Origin: Pseudomonas cremoris
GTDB lineage: Bacteria; Pseudomonadota; Gammaproteobacteria; Pseudomonadales; Pseudomonadaceae
NCBI RefSeq assembly: GCF_014230465.1
Contig: NZ_JAAXCY010000003.1
Coordinates: 310,001-374,000 of the forward strand
Reading direction: 5' to 3'
Length of the DNA stretch: 64,000 nt
Shown here: positions 18,221 through 25,986 of the stretch, in pieces
Position numbering within the stretch: the stretch's first letter is position 1
How the letters are laid out: each line of letters begins with the position of its first letter
Notes under the pieces: model-generated
What the model was told of the DNA's origin: nothing
What the model saw: the letters and a program-made list of their open reading frames with translations, nothing else
Databases searched by the model: none
Translations under genes and position numbers: made by a program

Positions 18221-19221
18221 ACGCTTGCCTCTTCTTCGTCATCGCCGTATTCGGTAGAAAAGCCCTGGGCATCCAGGCCTTTTTCCCGCAGGTGGCGCAC
18301 CAGTACGCCGACAGAACCGTGGGTGACCATCACCCGTTCGGCACCGGTTTGTTCGATGGCCCACAACAGCCCGGGCCAGTCGGCGTGGTCTGACAGTACA
18401 AAGCCCCGGTCAACGCCGCGCCGCCGGCGCGTGCCACGCAGGCGCATCCAACCGCTGGCAAAGGCATCACTGTAGTCACCGAAGCGCTTGATCCAACTGC
18501 TGCCGCCGGCGGAGGGCGGGGCGATGATCAGGGCTTGGCGCAGTAGCGGGTCGGTCTTTTGGAAGTCCCCGGCGTAGAGGGTTTCCGGGATGTAGATACC
18601 GGCTTCGCGGTAGACGCGGTTCAACGGCTCTACCGCGCCGTGGCTGAGGATCGGGCCGATGCTGGCGTCGATGCCATGCAGGATCCGTTGAGCCTTACCA
18701 AAGGAATAACAGAACAACACGCTGGCCTTGCCGGCGGCGATATTGGCCTGCCACCAATCGTTGATTCCGGCAAAGACCTGCGCCTGGGGCTGCCAACGGT
18801 AGATCGGCAGGCCGAACGTCGACTCGGTGATAAAGGTATGGCAACGCACCGGCTCAAAGGGTGCGCAGGTGCCATCGGGCTCCACCTTGTAGTCACCGGA
18901 TGCAACCCAGACTTCGCCCTGATATTCCAGGCGCACCTGGGCCGAACCGAGTACATGCCCGGCGGGATGGAAACTCAGGGTGACGCCGTGATGGTCCAGT
19001 CGTTCGCCGTAGGCCAGGGTTTGCAGATTGATGTCCTGGCCCAGGCGTGAGCGCAAGATGCCTTCGCCGGGAGCGGCGGCCAGGTAGTGCTGGTTGCCGG
19101 TGCGGGCGTGGTCGCCGTGGGCATGGGTGATGACTGCTCGCTCCACTGGACGCCAGGGGTCGATATAGAAGTCGCCGGCGGCGCAGTAGAGGCCTTCGGG
19201 GCGGGCGATGACAAGGTCCAT
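18217..19221 (-). CDS. Ligase-associated DNA damage response exonuclease (Snm1/MBL fold)
   Basis: A 334-residue metallo-beta-lactamase/beta-CASP nuclease. The metal motif HAHGDH is at residues 33-38, GHVLGSAQVRLE carries the next His, ASGDYK the Asp, and LSDHADWPGLLWAI the late beta-CASP His. Homologues of Snm1/Artemis trim 5' ends; this bacterial branch travels with an ATP-dependent ligase. It is the first gene of a two-gene operon with the ligase (ATGA overlap at 18217-18220). The partner helicase and PdeM nuclease are 9 kb away on the same strand. Confidence 0.9.
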   Translation of the reverse strand: MDLVIARPEGLYCAAGDFYIDPWRPVERAVITHAHGDHARTGNQHYLAAAPGEGILRSRLGQDINLQTLAYGERLDHHGVTLSFHPAGHVLGSAQVRLEYQGEVWVASGDYKVEPDGTCAPFEPVRCHTFITESTFGLPIYRWQPQAQVFAGINDWWQANIAAGKASVLFCYSFGKAQRILHGIDASIGPILSHGAVEPLNRVYREAGIYIPETLYAGDFQKTDPLLRQALIIAPPSAGGSSWIKRFGDYSDAFASGWMRLRGTRRRRGVDRGFVLSDHADWPGLLWAIEQTGAERVMVTHGSVGVLVRHLREKGLDAQGFSTEYGDDEEEASV

Positions 19222-19303
19222 GGGCGGTGCCGGGGGCGATGGGCTTATCAGTTAGGAGGGAAGTAAGACTTGAGAAGTTCTATCTGAATGCATGCAGAGC
19301 AAA

Positions 19304-19392
19304 TGTGGGAGCGGGCTTGCTCGCGAATGCGGCGGTTCAGTCACATCTGCATTGACTGACACACCGCATTCGCGAGCAAGCCCGCTCCCACA
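19304..19392. repeat. REPIN 2
   Basis: An almost perfect pair of inverted REP units (tgtgggagcgggcttgctcgcgaatgcgg ... ccgcattcgcgagcaagcccgctcccaca) around tcagtcacatctgcattgactga. The whole element can fold into one long hairpin. It lies between the exonuclease start and the quiP stop. Confidence 0.93.
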
Positions 19393-19424
19393 TGTTGATC
19401 CGGTTTCCTCAGGGAGAAATCGGG

Positions 19425-21866
19425 TTATTTACCGGGAGTCAGGGTAAGCCTGGTCTTCCCGTACACCTTCTCAAAGTTCTGCGGCTGCATCGGGAAGCTC
19501 AGGTATTGCGCCTTGAGCGACGGGTCGATGCCATTGGCATAGTTCGGGCTGGCCGGGTTGCCGGACTGGCCGATACCGCCTTGGCCCATCATCGGTTCCA
19601 ACTGGCCGAAATCGACAATCATGCGCAACGCCGGTACTTGGCTCGTGTTGAAATCCTGGCCCCAGCTATACGGCGCCGGGTTCAAGGTGTTGTGGTCGCC
19701 ACCACTGGCCAACGGGCCGCGAATCACTTGGCCGTTGATGTTTTTCCAGGTGGTGCTGTGCAACTTGCCCCACTGCCAGGCCTTGCGATCGGCGCCCAGT
19801 TGGCTGTCGCCAGCGGTAATCGCTGCCGCCAGGGTGCGGGCGAGGATCGCCGGTTTGTCTTCTTTCTGCGGGGTGCGTGTGTCGTCCCAGAACGGGCTGT
19901 CTTCGCGGCCCAGCAGGTGGTCGGCGGTGGCCGAGTAGGACAGGCTGGCAGTGCTGACAAACGCCTTCCAGCTGGCGCTGTTTTCCGGACCGAGCTTGTC
20001 GAGGAAGATCTGCTTGGCGCTTTCCTGCAGGAACAGTTCGTAGAGCGCGGCGTCGGCAGACGTCGACACCAGGCGACCGTCGAAGGCCATCAGGCGGCTC
20101 AGTGCCTCGCGTGCCTTCGTCTGCTCGGCGGCCGGCAGTGCATCGATCGCCTGTTTCAATGGCTGGGCCATGCCCGGCGCCTGGAACATGGTCTTGAGCT
20201 TGGCAGCGAAGGTGGTGGTCTGGTCGTACTGCATGGCGATCATGCTGCGGCTGTCATGCTTGCCGGCATTGGCCAGTTGCGCCAGGCGCTCGCTGCGCTC
20301 CGGTGCATCCCACGAATTGGACAACTGCATGCCATAACCGCGCGGAGCGGTGCGCTGGTTGGCTGTGCCGATCCAGCCTTGTGGCGGGTCCTGGTCATAC
20401 GGGTGCAGCATCGCGTCGGCGTAGCCGTCCCAGTCAAAGCGCGCATCCCAGCCCGGCGAGGGCAGCAGGCCTTCGCCTTCGCGGCGGTTGGGGAAGCGGC
20501 CGGTGACTTGCCAGCCAATGTTGCTGGCGTCGGCGAAGATCATGTTCAGGGCGATGGCGCGGATCTCGCGGGTGGCGTCCGAGGCCTTGCCGGCGTTTTG
20601 CGCGCGGGACAGGTCGAAGAACGCGTCCAGGCTCTTGTCGTCCTTGAAGTCGGCGGTTTGCAGGGCCAGACCGAAGCCGCTGGTCAGCGCCTGGCTGCTG
20701 TTGAGCAGGGCGCCGTGACGGGTTTCGTACACCACTTCGCGGATCGAGCGCTGGCCTTTGATGAAGAAGGTTTCGTTACGCACGCCAGCGGGTAGCCATT
20801 TGCCGTTGTTCTCGTAGTACAGCGCGCTGCCTTGGCGTTTGACCTTTTCCAGGAACAGGTCCTGGGTGTCGCCCTTGACGGTGCTCATGCTCCACGCGAC
20901 TTTGCCGTTAAAGCCGGACAACAGGGTCGGCAAGCCGGCAATCGAGGCACCAACGGCCTGGTATTTCGGCGCTCGGATCTGCACGTAGCTCCACGGCGAC
21001 GGTGCTTGCGGTTGGGCCGACAGGTCACTGGCCAGCAGGCTTTTGCCGCTGCGGCTGCGTTGCGGGCCAATCGCCCAGTTGCTCGACGTGGTCACGGCCA
21101 ACGCGTTGAGGCTGCTCAGTTGCTGGCTGACCGTGTCCAACCCGGCGAGGCCGGTGATCTGGCTCAGGTTCACGCCTTTGAGTTTCTCGGCCTCGGCCAG
21201 TGGGATGGCTTCATCCGGCGCGCTCGGTGTGAGCCAGGCGAGTTTGTCGACGCCGACCTTTTGCGCCAGCACCAGCGAGGAAATTTCTTCCTGCAGGTTG
21301 GCCGACTCGCTGAAATTCAGCAGGCAGAACAGCAGCGCCGAGTCTTCCGGCTTCCAGTATTCCGGCTTGTAGCCGGTCTGGGCCAGGTCCGGCGGCAGCT
21401 TGTCGCGGTAGCGGAACAGGTAGGCGTTGACGCCACGCGCGTAGACTTCGAAGAAGCGCTTGAGGCGCGGCGACGAGGCGTTATACAACTCGCCAGCGCT
21501 TTTTTTCAGGTTGACCGCACGCATGAAACGGTCGACATCCAGCACCTCGGGCCCGGACATTTCCGCCAGGCGGCCTTGGGCCAGCAGGCGCAGGGTGACC
21601 ATCTGGGTGATGCGATCACTGGCGTGCACATAACCGAGGCTAAACAGCGCGTCGTGGAAGGTATTACTTTCGATCAGCGGCATGCCCTGGGCATTGCGGC
21701 GCACCGACACGTTTTGTGCCAAGCCTTTGATCGGCTGCACGCCGGCAACCGGCGGCAGGGTGTCCTGGGTGCTCTGGAGCTGGCAACCGGCCAGGCTTAA
21801 CGCACTGGCCACTGCCGCGGCAACGCCGAACCGGGGAAGAAAATGTGAGAGGGCTGGCGAGGCCAT
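19425..21866 (-). CDS. quiP: QuiP-like acyl-homoserine-lactone acylase (penicillin acylase family)
   Basis: An 813-residue Ntn-hydrolase precursor very like QuiP of P. aeruginosa, which removes the acyl chain from long-chain homoserine lactones and so quenches quorum signals. The start [14 protein letters not shown], the stretch [11 protein letters not shown] and the end [17 protein letters not shown] all match QuiP as I recall it. A signal peptide ends in LSLAGC, a lipobox, so the protein may be lipid-anchored. Autocleavage would expose Ser262 in [17 protein letters not shown], where Ser is followed by the conserved Asn. Substrate range cannot be read from sequence. The gene stands alone, with REP doublets on both sides. 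Confidence 0.88.
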   Translation of the reverse strand: MASPALSHFLPRFGVAAAVASALSLAGCQLQSTQDTLPPVAGVQPIKGLAQNVSVRRNAQGMPLIESNTFHDALFSLGYVHASDRITQMVTLRLLAQGRLAEMSGPEVLDVDRFMRAVNLKKSAGELYNASSPRLKRFFEVYARGVNAYLFRYRDKLPPDLAQTGYKPEYWKPEDSALLFCLLNFSESANLQEEISSLVLAQKVGVDKLAWLTPSAPDEAIPLAEAEKLKGVNLSQITGLAGLDTVSQQLSSLNALAVTTSSNWAIGPQRSRSGKSLLASDLSAQPQAPSPWSYVQIRAPKYQAVGASIAGLPTLLSGFNGKVAWSMSTVKGDTQDLFLEKVKRQGSALYYENNGKWLPAGVRNETFFIKGQRSIREVVYETRHGALLNSSQALTSGFGLALQTADFKDDKSLDAFFDLSRAQNAGKASDATREIRAIALNMIFADASNIGWQVTGRFPNRREGEGLLPSPGWDARFDWDGYADAMLHPYDQDPPQGWIGTANQRTAPRGYGMQLSNSWDAPERSERLAQLANAGKHDSRSMIAMQYDQTTTFAAKLKTMFQAPGMAQPLKQAIDALPAAEQTKAREALSRLMAFDGRLVSTSADAALYELFLQESAKQIFLDKLGPENSASWKAFVSTASLSYSATADHLLGREDSPFWDDTRTPQKEDKPAILARTLAAAITAGDSQLGADRKAWQWGKLHSTTWKNINGQVIRGPLASGGDHNTLNPAPYSWGQDFNTSQVPALRMIVDFGQLEPMMGQGGIGQSGNPASPNYANGIDPSLKAQYLSFPMQPQNFEKVYGKTRLTLTPGK

Positions 21867-21983
21867 GGCAAAGCTCCTGCGGGGGGTAGCGTCAGTAAAG
21901 GCGCTACGTTAGTGAGCGCGGCGAAACGACGCAAGCAGGAGTTTTGGCAATTGGGTGAGAACGTGAGACGGGTGGAGATTTAA

Positions 21984-22073
21984 GTGTGGGAGCGGGCTTG
22001 CTCGCGAATGCGGTGTGTCAGTCATATCTGCATTGACTGACACACTGCATTCGCGAGCAAGCCCGCTCCCACA
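21984..22073. repeat. REPIN 3
   Basis: A pair of inverted REP units with arms perfectly matched over ~30 bases (tgtgggagcgggcttgctcgcgaatgcgg with its complement, one mismatch) around a tcagtcatatctgcattgactga spacer. The spacer is nearly that of REPIN 2. It lies between quiP and yfcG. Confidence 0.93.
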
Positions 22074-22096
22074 GTTTGACCGCGTGAGACGTTAGA

Positions 22097-22741
22097 TCAG
22101 GATTTGGGCGGGTTGACCTTTTGCACCAGTTCATAGGCCCTGATAGTCGCCGGCCGCTCCTTGATGCTGTTGAACCAGCGATGCAGATGGGGGAAATCTT
22201 CCAGCCGCTGGCTCTGCCACTTGTGGGAAACAATCCATGGGTAGATCGCCATATCGGCAATGCTGTAGGCCTCGCCCGCCACGAACGCACGGTCCGCCAG
22301 GCGCCGATCAAGTACGCCATACAGGCGCGCGGTTTCATCTACATAGCGCTTGATCGCGTAGGGGATTTTTTCCGGTGCGAACTGGCTGAAATGGTGGTTC
22401 TGCCCCGCCATTGGCCCCAAGCCGCCCATTTGCCAGAACAGCCATTGCAGGGTTTCCTGACGACCGCGTAGGTCTTGTGGGATGAACTGGCCAGTTTTTT
22501 CCGCGAGATAAAGCAGGATTGCGCCGGATTCAAACAGCGAAATCGGCGCCCCACCGTCGGTCGGATGGTGATCGACGATGGCCGGAATGCGGTTGTTGGG
22601 AGCGATCTTCAGGAAGTCTGGCTTGAACTGGTCGCCCTGGCCGATATTGATCGGGTGCACCTCGTAGGGCAGTCCGGCTTCTTCCAGGAACAATGACACT
22701 TTGTGACCGTTGGGGGTTGTCCAGTAATACAGGTCGATCAT
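22097..22741 (-). CDS. yfcG: Glutathione S-transferase family disulfide reductase (YfcG-like)
   Basis: A 214-residue cytosolic GST of the Ure2p/YfcG group, which in E. coli reduces disulfides with glutathione. The N-terminal thioredoxin-like domain has YYWTTPNGHKVSLFLEEAGL, with the Thr-Pro-Asn at the GSH site, then PNNRIPAIVDH and LFESGAILLYLAEKTGQF. The all-helical C-terminal half starts at LQWLFWQMGGLGPM. Start at ATG 22741 because TTGGAGAG precedes it and the family begins MIDLYY; 26 upstream in-frame codons are discounted. It is not clearly in an operon with the ABC genes upstream (93-base gap). Confidence 0.9.
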   Translation of the reverse strand: MIDLYYWTTPNGHKVSLFLEEAGLPYEVHPINIGQGDQFKPDFLKIAPNNRIPAIVDHHPTDGGAPISLFESGAILLYLAEKTGQFIPQDLRGRQETLQWLFWQMGGLGPMAGQNHHFSQFAPEKIPYAIKRYVDETARLYGVLDRRLADRAFVAGEAYSIADMAIYPWIVSHKWQSQRLEDFPHLHRWFNSIKERPATIRAYELVQKVNPPKS

Positions 22742-22834
22742 GAAGCTCTCCAATTGAGCGAATGCCTGTAGGTATAGGTGATGTTGGGTGTACGAAAATT
22801 CAATGAAACATTTGCGCATACCCTTAGAAGCAAA

Positions 22835-23620
22835 TCACACGGCCCCGTCCACCAGCACCTGCAACGACTGCTGCGAACAGCGCTCAATACGCACCTGCAC
22901 GCGGTAGACCTCGGCAAACAGCAGTGGGTCGAGCACGTCATCCGCTTTGCCGCTGGCGTACAAGCGGCCCTGGCGCAACACGGCGATTCGATCGGCGAAG
23001 CGCGCGGCCAGGTTGATGTCGTGCAGCACCACCACGGCAATCAGGTTGTGTTCGCGCACCAGGCTGCGCACACATTCCATGACTTTCAATTGGTAGTTGA
23101 GGTCGAGGGCACTGGTGGGTTCGTCCAGCAGCATCACTTGGGGGCGACGGGCGATGAGCTGGGCGAGGCTGACCAGTTGGCGCTGGCCGCCGGACAACGT
23201 GCTCAGCAGTTGATCTGCCAGATGGGCGATGCCAATGCGCTGCAACGCCTCGAAGGCTTCACGCAGGCAAGCGTCGCCGGACAACGGAATGCCGTCCACA
23301 TTGGCCACGCGCAAGGCGGCGATCACACTTTCCATCACACTGAGGCTCAACCCCGGCGGCAGGTTTTGCGGCATGTACGTCACACGTCGTGCACGTTCAG
23401 CCACCGACATGGCCGACAAGTCCAGGTCACCCAGTCGCACAACACCTTGCATCTTTTCCAGCCCGGCCACGGCACGCAGCAAGGTCGACTTGCCGGCGCC
23501 ATTGGGGCCGATCAGTGCGGTCAAGCTGCCTGGCGGCAGGGGCGGCAGGCTCAGGTCATGCACGATCTGCCGACGACCATAACTGACATTGGCGTTGTGG
23601 ATGCTCAACCCCTTGCTCAT
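22835..23620 (-). CDS. FecE-type iron-chelate ABC transporter ATP-binding protein
   Basis: A 261-residue ATPase of the iron-siderophore/cobalamin uptake family. Walker A GPNGAGKST, Q-loop in YMPQNLPP, signature LSGGQRQ, Walker B VMLLDEPTSALD and switch His in VVLHDINLAA are all intact. It drives import through the permease encoded just upstream, whose stop overlaps this ATG (ATGA at 23617-23620). It is the last gene of the receptor, binding protein, permease and ATPase series. Substrate follows from the receptor: probably a ferric siderophore of catecholate type, by inference. Confidence 0.9.
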   Translation of the reverse strand: MSKGLSIHNANVSYGRRQIVHDLSLPPLPPGSLTALIGPNGAGKSTLLRAVAGLEKMQGVVRLGDLDLSAMSVAERARRVTYMPQNLPPGLSLSVMESVIAALRVANVDGIPLSGDACLREAFEALQRIGIAHLADQLLSTLSGGQRQLVSLAQLIARRPQVMLLDEPTSALDLNYQLKVMECVRSLVREHNLIAVVVLHDINLAARFADRIAVLRQGRLYASGKADDVLDPLLFAEVYRVQVRIERCSQQSLQVLVDGAV

Positions 23621-24675
23621 AACTGCCTCCCACGCTTGAACACCAGCACCACAAAAATCGGCACGCCCACCAAGGCCGTGACGATGCCCACCGGCACGAT
23701 CACGCCGGGCATGATCAGCTTGCTGGCAATCGACGACAGCGATAGCAGCAACGCACCGGTCAAGGCGCTGGCCGGCAGCAGGAAGCGCTGGTCTTCGCCC
23801 ACCAGAATCCGTGCGATATGCGGACCCACCAGGCCGATAAATCCGATAGTGCCTACAAACGCCACGGCGGTAGCCGACAACAGGCTGATGCGCAGCAACG
23901 AGAAAAACCGCAGCCGCTTCACGTCCACGCCAAAGCTTTGTGCACGGTCTTCGCCCATGCGCAGCAAGGTCAGGCGTGGCGCGGCGGTGAAGGAAAACGG
24001 CAACACCACCGCGACCACCAGCGCCAGGATGCCGAGTTTGTCCCAGTTGGCGCGGGTGACGCTGCCCAGGGTCCAGAACACCAGTTGTTGCAGCACATCT
24101 TCAGTGGCCACCAGTTGCAGCAAGGCCACCACCGCGTTGCAACTGAACACCAAGGCGATGCCGAACAGCACCAGGCTTTCTACCCCGGCGCCGCGCAGGC
24201 GTGACATGGCTTGCAGCAAAAACACGGAAGCCGCTGCGAAGATGAATGCCGAGAGGGAGATCGCGGTGTTGGCCGACACCCACAGCGTGGTCACCGGAAA
24301 GACGATCACCAAGGACGCACCCAATGCCGCCGCCGACGAAACGCCCAGGGTAAACGGGCTGGCTAGCGGGTTATTCAAGATCGCCTGCATCTCGGCCCCG
24401 GCCAGCGACAGCGCGCACCCCACCAGCACGGCCATCAGCGCATAGGGCAGGCGCACGTTCCAGATGATCACCTGGTCGGTGGCGCTCAAATGGGAGGGGT
24501 GCACAATCCCGTCGAGCAAGGCCAAGAGGCCCATGCCCGACGGGCCGCTGGCCAGGTCTACCAGGATGGCGCAGGACAGCGCTGTGCCGAGCAGGGCCAG
24601 CAACCACGCACGCCGTGCGAGCAGGCGACGGTAGCCGTGGGTGGCACTGGCGAGGTCGAGGGTTTGAGAGGTCAT
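23617..24675 (-). CDS. FecCD-type iron-chelate ABC permease
   Basis: A 352-residue inner-membrane permease with about ten helices. Typical FecCD stretches are VIIWNVRLPYALMAVLVGCA, ALSLAGAEMQAILNNPLASP and GVSSAAALGASLVI, and later FIGLVGPHIARILVGEDQRF. It forms the homodimeric channel for the chelate. I start at the ATG at 24675 (MTSQTLDLAS); the longer frame is an accident of reading through the REP element upstream. Start signal is weak. The gap to the binding-protein gene holds a nested REP element. Confidence 0.88.
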   Translation of the reverse strand: MTSQTLDLASATHGYRRLLARRAWLLALLGTALSCAILVDLASGPSGMGLLALLDGIVHPSHLSATDQVIIWNVRLPYALMAVLVGCALSLAGAEMQAILNNPLASPFTLGVSSAAALGASLVIVFPVTTLWVSANTAISLSAFIFAAASVFLLQAMSRLRGAGVESLVLFGIALVFSCNAVVALLQLVATEDVLQQLVFWTLGSVTRANWDKLGILALVVAVVLPFSFTAAPRLTLLRMGEDRAQSFGVDVKRLRFFSLLRISLLSATAVAFVGTIGFIGLVGPHIARILVGEDQRFLLPASALTGALLLSLSSIASKLIMPGVIVPVGIVTALVGVPIFVVLVFKRGRQL

Positions 24676-24711
24676 GTGGCTCACACAATCTGGAAAAAAT
24701 GAGGATCCAAA

Positions 24712-24833
24712 TGTGGGAGCTGGCTTGTGTGGGAGCGGGCTTGCTCGCGAATGGGGTCTATCAGTCAACATCTCTGGTGACTGACACTGCGCCTTCGCGA
24801 GCAAGCCCGCTCCCACACAAGCCCGCTCCCACA
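24712..24833. repeat. Nested REP element (REPIN 4 with extra outer ends)
   Basis: A complete REPIN (inner arms from about 24728 to 24816) flanked outside by a further half-REP end on each side: tgtgggagctggcttg before and caagcccgctcccaca after. The outermost 14-16 bases are complementary to each other. It lies inside an operon, between the binding-protein and permease genes, so it is transcribed and could tune the messenger. Confidence 0.85.
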
Positions 24834-24845
24834 ACTATCGGTGTG

Positions 24846-25961
24846 TTATTTGGATTGGGTGTCGATCCAGTAGGCACCCTGCAACGGCATCCCCAGGAAC
24901 TGCCCGTTGATCTGTTCCATGGTCGCCTGCGGGTCCAGCTTGGCGAACAACGCCGGGTGCACCCACTTGGCCAGCGCTTCAATGGCCAGAAGGTTGTACG
25001 GCGAGTTGTAGAAGTCGTGCCACAAACCGTGGGAATTGCCCTCGCGAATTGCACGAAGGTTGGAGAATTCCGGACGCGCCAGCACCCGGTCAAAGGCCTC
25101 GCGGGCTTCGTCGGTGCTCACGCCAGCGCCCAGGATCAGCCCCGGTTTGTGGTTGCCAGTGGCGACATACACATCCGGATCAGCCTTCAGCGCGTACTCC
25201 ACGCTGATATCTCCCAGCGCTCCGGGCACCACGTCGGCGGCGATATTGCGCCCACCCACCAACTTGATCACTTCCCCCATGCCGCTCTTGCCGGTGGTGT
25301 GGCCCGGTGCTTGCCAGGCGCCGGCGAGCAGTTCAAGGAACACGCTTGGGCGTGGGCCCGCAGGCAGGGTGGCCACGGCGTCGGTGATGACCTTGATGTG
25401 TGCGTCATAGAAGTCCAGGAATGCCTTGGCCTGGGCTTCGCGACCCAATGCCTGGCCCAGCGCGTTCATGCTGGCGTGGGTGCCTTGTACCGGGTTGATG
25501 CGAAAGTCGACGAACAGCACAGGAATGCCGGCCTTGGCCAGCACATCAGCGACTGGGCTGTGTTCGGTAGGGCCGTGGCCAGAGATGCTGAACACCGCCA
25601 GATCCGGTTTAAGCGACAGGATTTCCTCGGCACTGACGCTTTGTTCCGACGCCTGGCCGATCAGTGGAATGTCCTTCACCGTCGGAAATTTCGCCACGTA
25701 GGCGTTGTAGGTGTGCTGGTCCAGCAGCTTCAAATCGTTCTGCCAGCCGACGATGCGCTGGAACGGTGCGTCCTTGTCCAACAGGGCGAATGCCGAAATC
25801 AACCGGCCTTCGCCGAGCACCACACGTTTGACGTGATCGGTGACTTCGACCTTGCGGCCCAGCACATCGGTGACTTCCTGAGCGGCGGCGGACTCGACGT
25901 GGCCGATGACCAGCGCGGCGAACAGCATGCCGAGCTTGAGCAGGTGACGGGGTTTGGACAT
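24846..25961 (-). CDS. Periplasmic iron-chelate (FepB/BtuF-type) binding protein
   Basis: A 371-residue class III periplasmic binding protein with two lobes joined by a long helix. Signal peptide MSKPRHLLKLGMLFAALVIG ends near SAAAQEV. The family start TDVLGRKVEV and the ILSLKPDLAVFSISG segment are clear; IREGNSHGLWHDFYNSPY is near the C-terminal lobe. The ATG at 25961 has AGGAGCCCTTGCC before it and lies 25 bases after the receptor stop, so the two are cotranscribed. The ligand is not readable; a ferric siderophore is likely from the receptor type and the Fur box. Confidence 0.86.
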   Translation of the reverse strand: MSKPRHLLKLGMLFAALVIGHVESAAAQEVTDVLGRKVEVTDHVKRVVLGEGRLISAFALLDKDAPFQRIVGWQNDLKLLDQHTYNAYVAKFPTVKDIPLIGQASEQSVSAEEILSLKPDLAVFSISGHGPTEHSPVADVLAKAGIPVLFVDFRINPVQGTHASMNALGQALGREAQAKAFLDFYDAHIKVITDAVATLPAGPRPSVFLELLAGAWQAPGHTTGKSGMGEVIKLVGGRNIAADVVPGALGDISVEYALKADPDVYVATGNHKPGLILGAGVSTDEAREAFDRVLARPEFSNLRAIREGNSHGLWHDFYNSPYNLLAIEALAKWVHPALFAKLDPQATMEQINGQFLGMPLQGAYWIDTQSK

Positions 25962-25986
25962 GGCAAGGGCTCCTGATAGAGGGAAT

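Noticed and set aside
22778..24445. A 555-codon plus-strand frame across the iron-transport ATPase and permease genes
   Set aside because: A shadow of two real genes with complete ABC motifs; no start signal or family resemblance.
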